64,000 bases of DNA from Bacteroidales bacterium (GTDB lineage: Bacteria > Bacteroidota > Bacteroidia > Bacteroidales > ML635J-15): the NCBI GenBank assembly GCA_017617125.1, contig JAFZWY010000009.1:1-64000 (forward strand), read 5' to 3'. The translations under genes were made by a program, and so were the position numbers. A model generated the notes under the pieces. That model was not told where the DNA came from. It did no database searches and was given only the letters and a program-made list of their open reading frames with translations. Positions 63,476-64,000 of this stretch are shown here, piece by piece; within the stretch, counting starts at the first letter, position 1, and each line of letters opens with the position of its first letter.

Positions 63476-64000
63476 ATGAAACAAGGAAAAGACAACAAAC
63501 CGCACATAGGAATCTACGGCAGACGCAATGCCGGAAAATCATCGCTGATAAACTGCCTGTCAGGACAGAACATCTCCATAGTCTCCGACCTTAAAGGCAC
63601 AACGACCGACCCGGTGAAGCGTTCGTACGAAATACTTGGCTACGCTCCCGTCATATTCATCGACACTGCAGGAATCGACGACGAAGGCGAAACCGGTCAG
63701 CTAAGAATACAACGTTCGCTCGAAACGCTCAACATTATCGATATTGCCATCATTGTGATTTCCGACAACGAATTCGGTGACTACGAGCGCAAAATCATCG
63801 AGCGGCTGAAGGAACTCAAGACCGTTTTCTTCATCATTCACAACAAGTCGGACATTGCCCCGCTCGACAGCAAACTGAAGCAAAGTCTCGAGGCAGAATA
63901 CAAGGTTCCCGTAATTGACTTCACGACCACCAACCGCGACATGGTGCCGCTGGTATTCGACACCATAAAGCAGATTGCCCCCGAAAGCACATGGACATTC
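63476..64000 (+). CDS. hydF: [FeFe]-hydrogenase H-cluster maturation GTPase HydF, 5' part
   Basis: The first 175 codons of a gene cut by the window edge. The GTPase domain has P-loop GIYGRRNAGKSSLIN, switch region SDLKGTTTDPVKRSYEI, IDTAGIDDEGE (G3) and HNKSD (G4). The motif GRRNAGKSS with DPVK is characteristic of HydF, the scaffold on which the di-iron subcluster of [FeFe]-hydrogenase is assembled. The Fe-S-binding C-terminal part is outside the window. It indicates an anaerobic, hydrogen-evolving or -consuming organism. Confidence 0.92.
   Translation, partial: MKQGKDNKPHIGIYGRRNAGKSSLINCLSGQNISIVSDLKGTTTDPVKRSYEILGYAPVIFIDTAGIDDEGETGQLRIQRSLETLNIIDIAIIVISDNEFGDYERKIIERLKELKTVFFIIHNKSDIAPLDSKLKQSLEAEYKVPVIDFTTTNRDMVPLVFDTIKQIAPESTWTF

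Overview
The window looks like chromosomal DNA of an anaerobic Bacteroidota (order Bacteroidales) bacterium. Evidence: start sites lie just downstream of TAnnTTTG boxes (the -7 element of the Bacteroidetes primary sigma factor) rather than classical -10 boxes; the primary sigma factor itself is the short form lacking region 1.1; two secreted peptidases and one decayed gene carry type IX secretion (T9SS) C-terminal sorting domains with a YPNP motif; there is a complete six-gene Na+-translocating NADH:quinone reductase operon; a TonB-dependent receptor with a carboxypeptidase-like N-domain; LytS/LytTR signalling; DUF4831 and DUF349 proteins; and the right edge enters hydF, an [FeFe]-hydrogenase maturation gene. 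No rRNA, tRNA, CRISPR array, transposase or integrase was seen.

Layout. 1-3.2 kb (minus strand): a threonine-dehydrogenase-type SDR enzyme, then a serpin coupled to a small secreted protein and preceded by a roughly 300-nt transcribed leader. 3.2-7.9 kb: a very AT-rich control region with six TTACAwwTGTAA palindromes in front of an XRE-family regulator, then clpC and, convergent, the primary sigma factor. 7.9-16.8 kb: the remains of a T9SS cargo gene, bifunctional NAD(P)HX repair enzyme, DUF4831 protein, Omp85-type outer-membrane protein, LytS/LytTR two-component pair, a free Hpt phosphotransfer protein, an SPFH-GYF protein and a small secreted protein. 16.8-23.4 kb: nrnA, three consecutive FKBP-type lipoproteins, nadD and a YfhO-like membrane protein, tightly spaced. 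23.7-26.1 kb (minus): lipoprotein, hutI, DUF721 protein. 26.4-34.3 kb: DUF349 protein, TonB-dependent receptor, pyrG, yidC. 34.3-44.8 kb (mostly minus): secreted protein, tiny HTH protein with a structured-looking leader, nqrABCDEF, cation efflux protein, recQ. 44.9-57.1 kb: kdsD-like isomerase, C10 peptidase, YitT-like protein, M14 carboxypeptidase, two paralogous small lipoproteins, HtrA protease, uvrA. 57.1-59.8 kb: an AT-rich DpnII-type (GATC) restriction-modification cassette. 59.9-64 kb: dapD, glycosyltransferase, tsaC-type gene, prmC and the start of hydF.

Most genes are housekeeping. The points of interest are non-coding or repeat-driven: the operator array whose core sequence also contains a -7 promoter box; a leader before the 67-residue HTH gene with at least six possible helices; and short palindromic repeats (core TGAGCGTAGTCGAA and relatives) that have entered reading frames without breaking them, in prmC (inside the protein and as its whole C-terminal tail) and in the sorting domain of the C10 peptidase. 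Tandem octamer and heptamer repeats occupy several intergenic gaps. All functional statements rest on reading the translated sequence; no database search was run.
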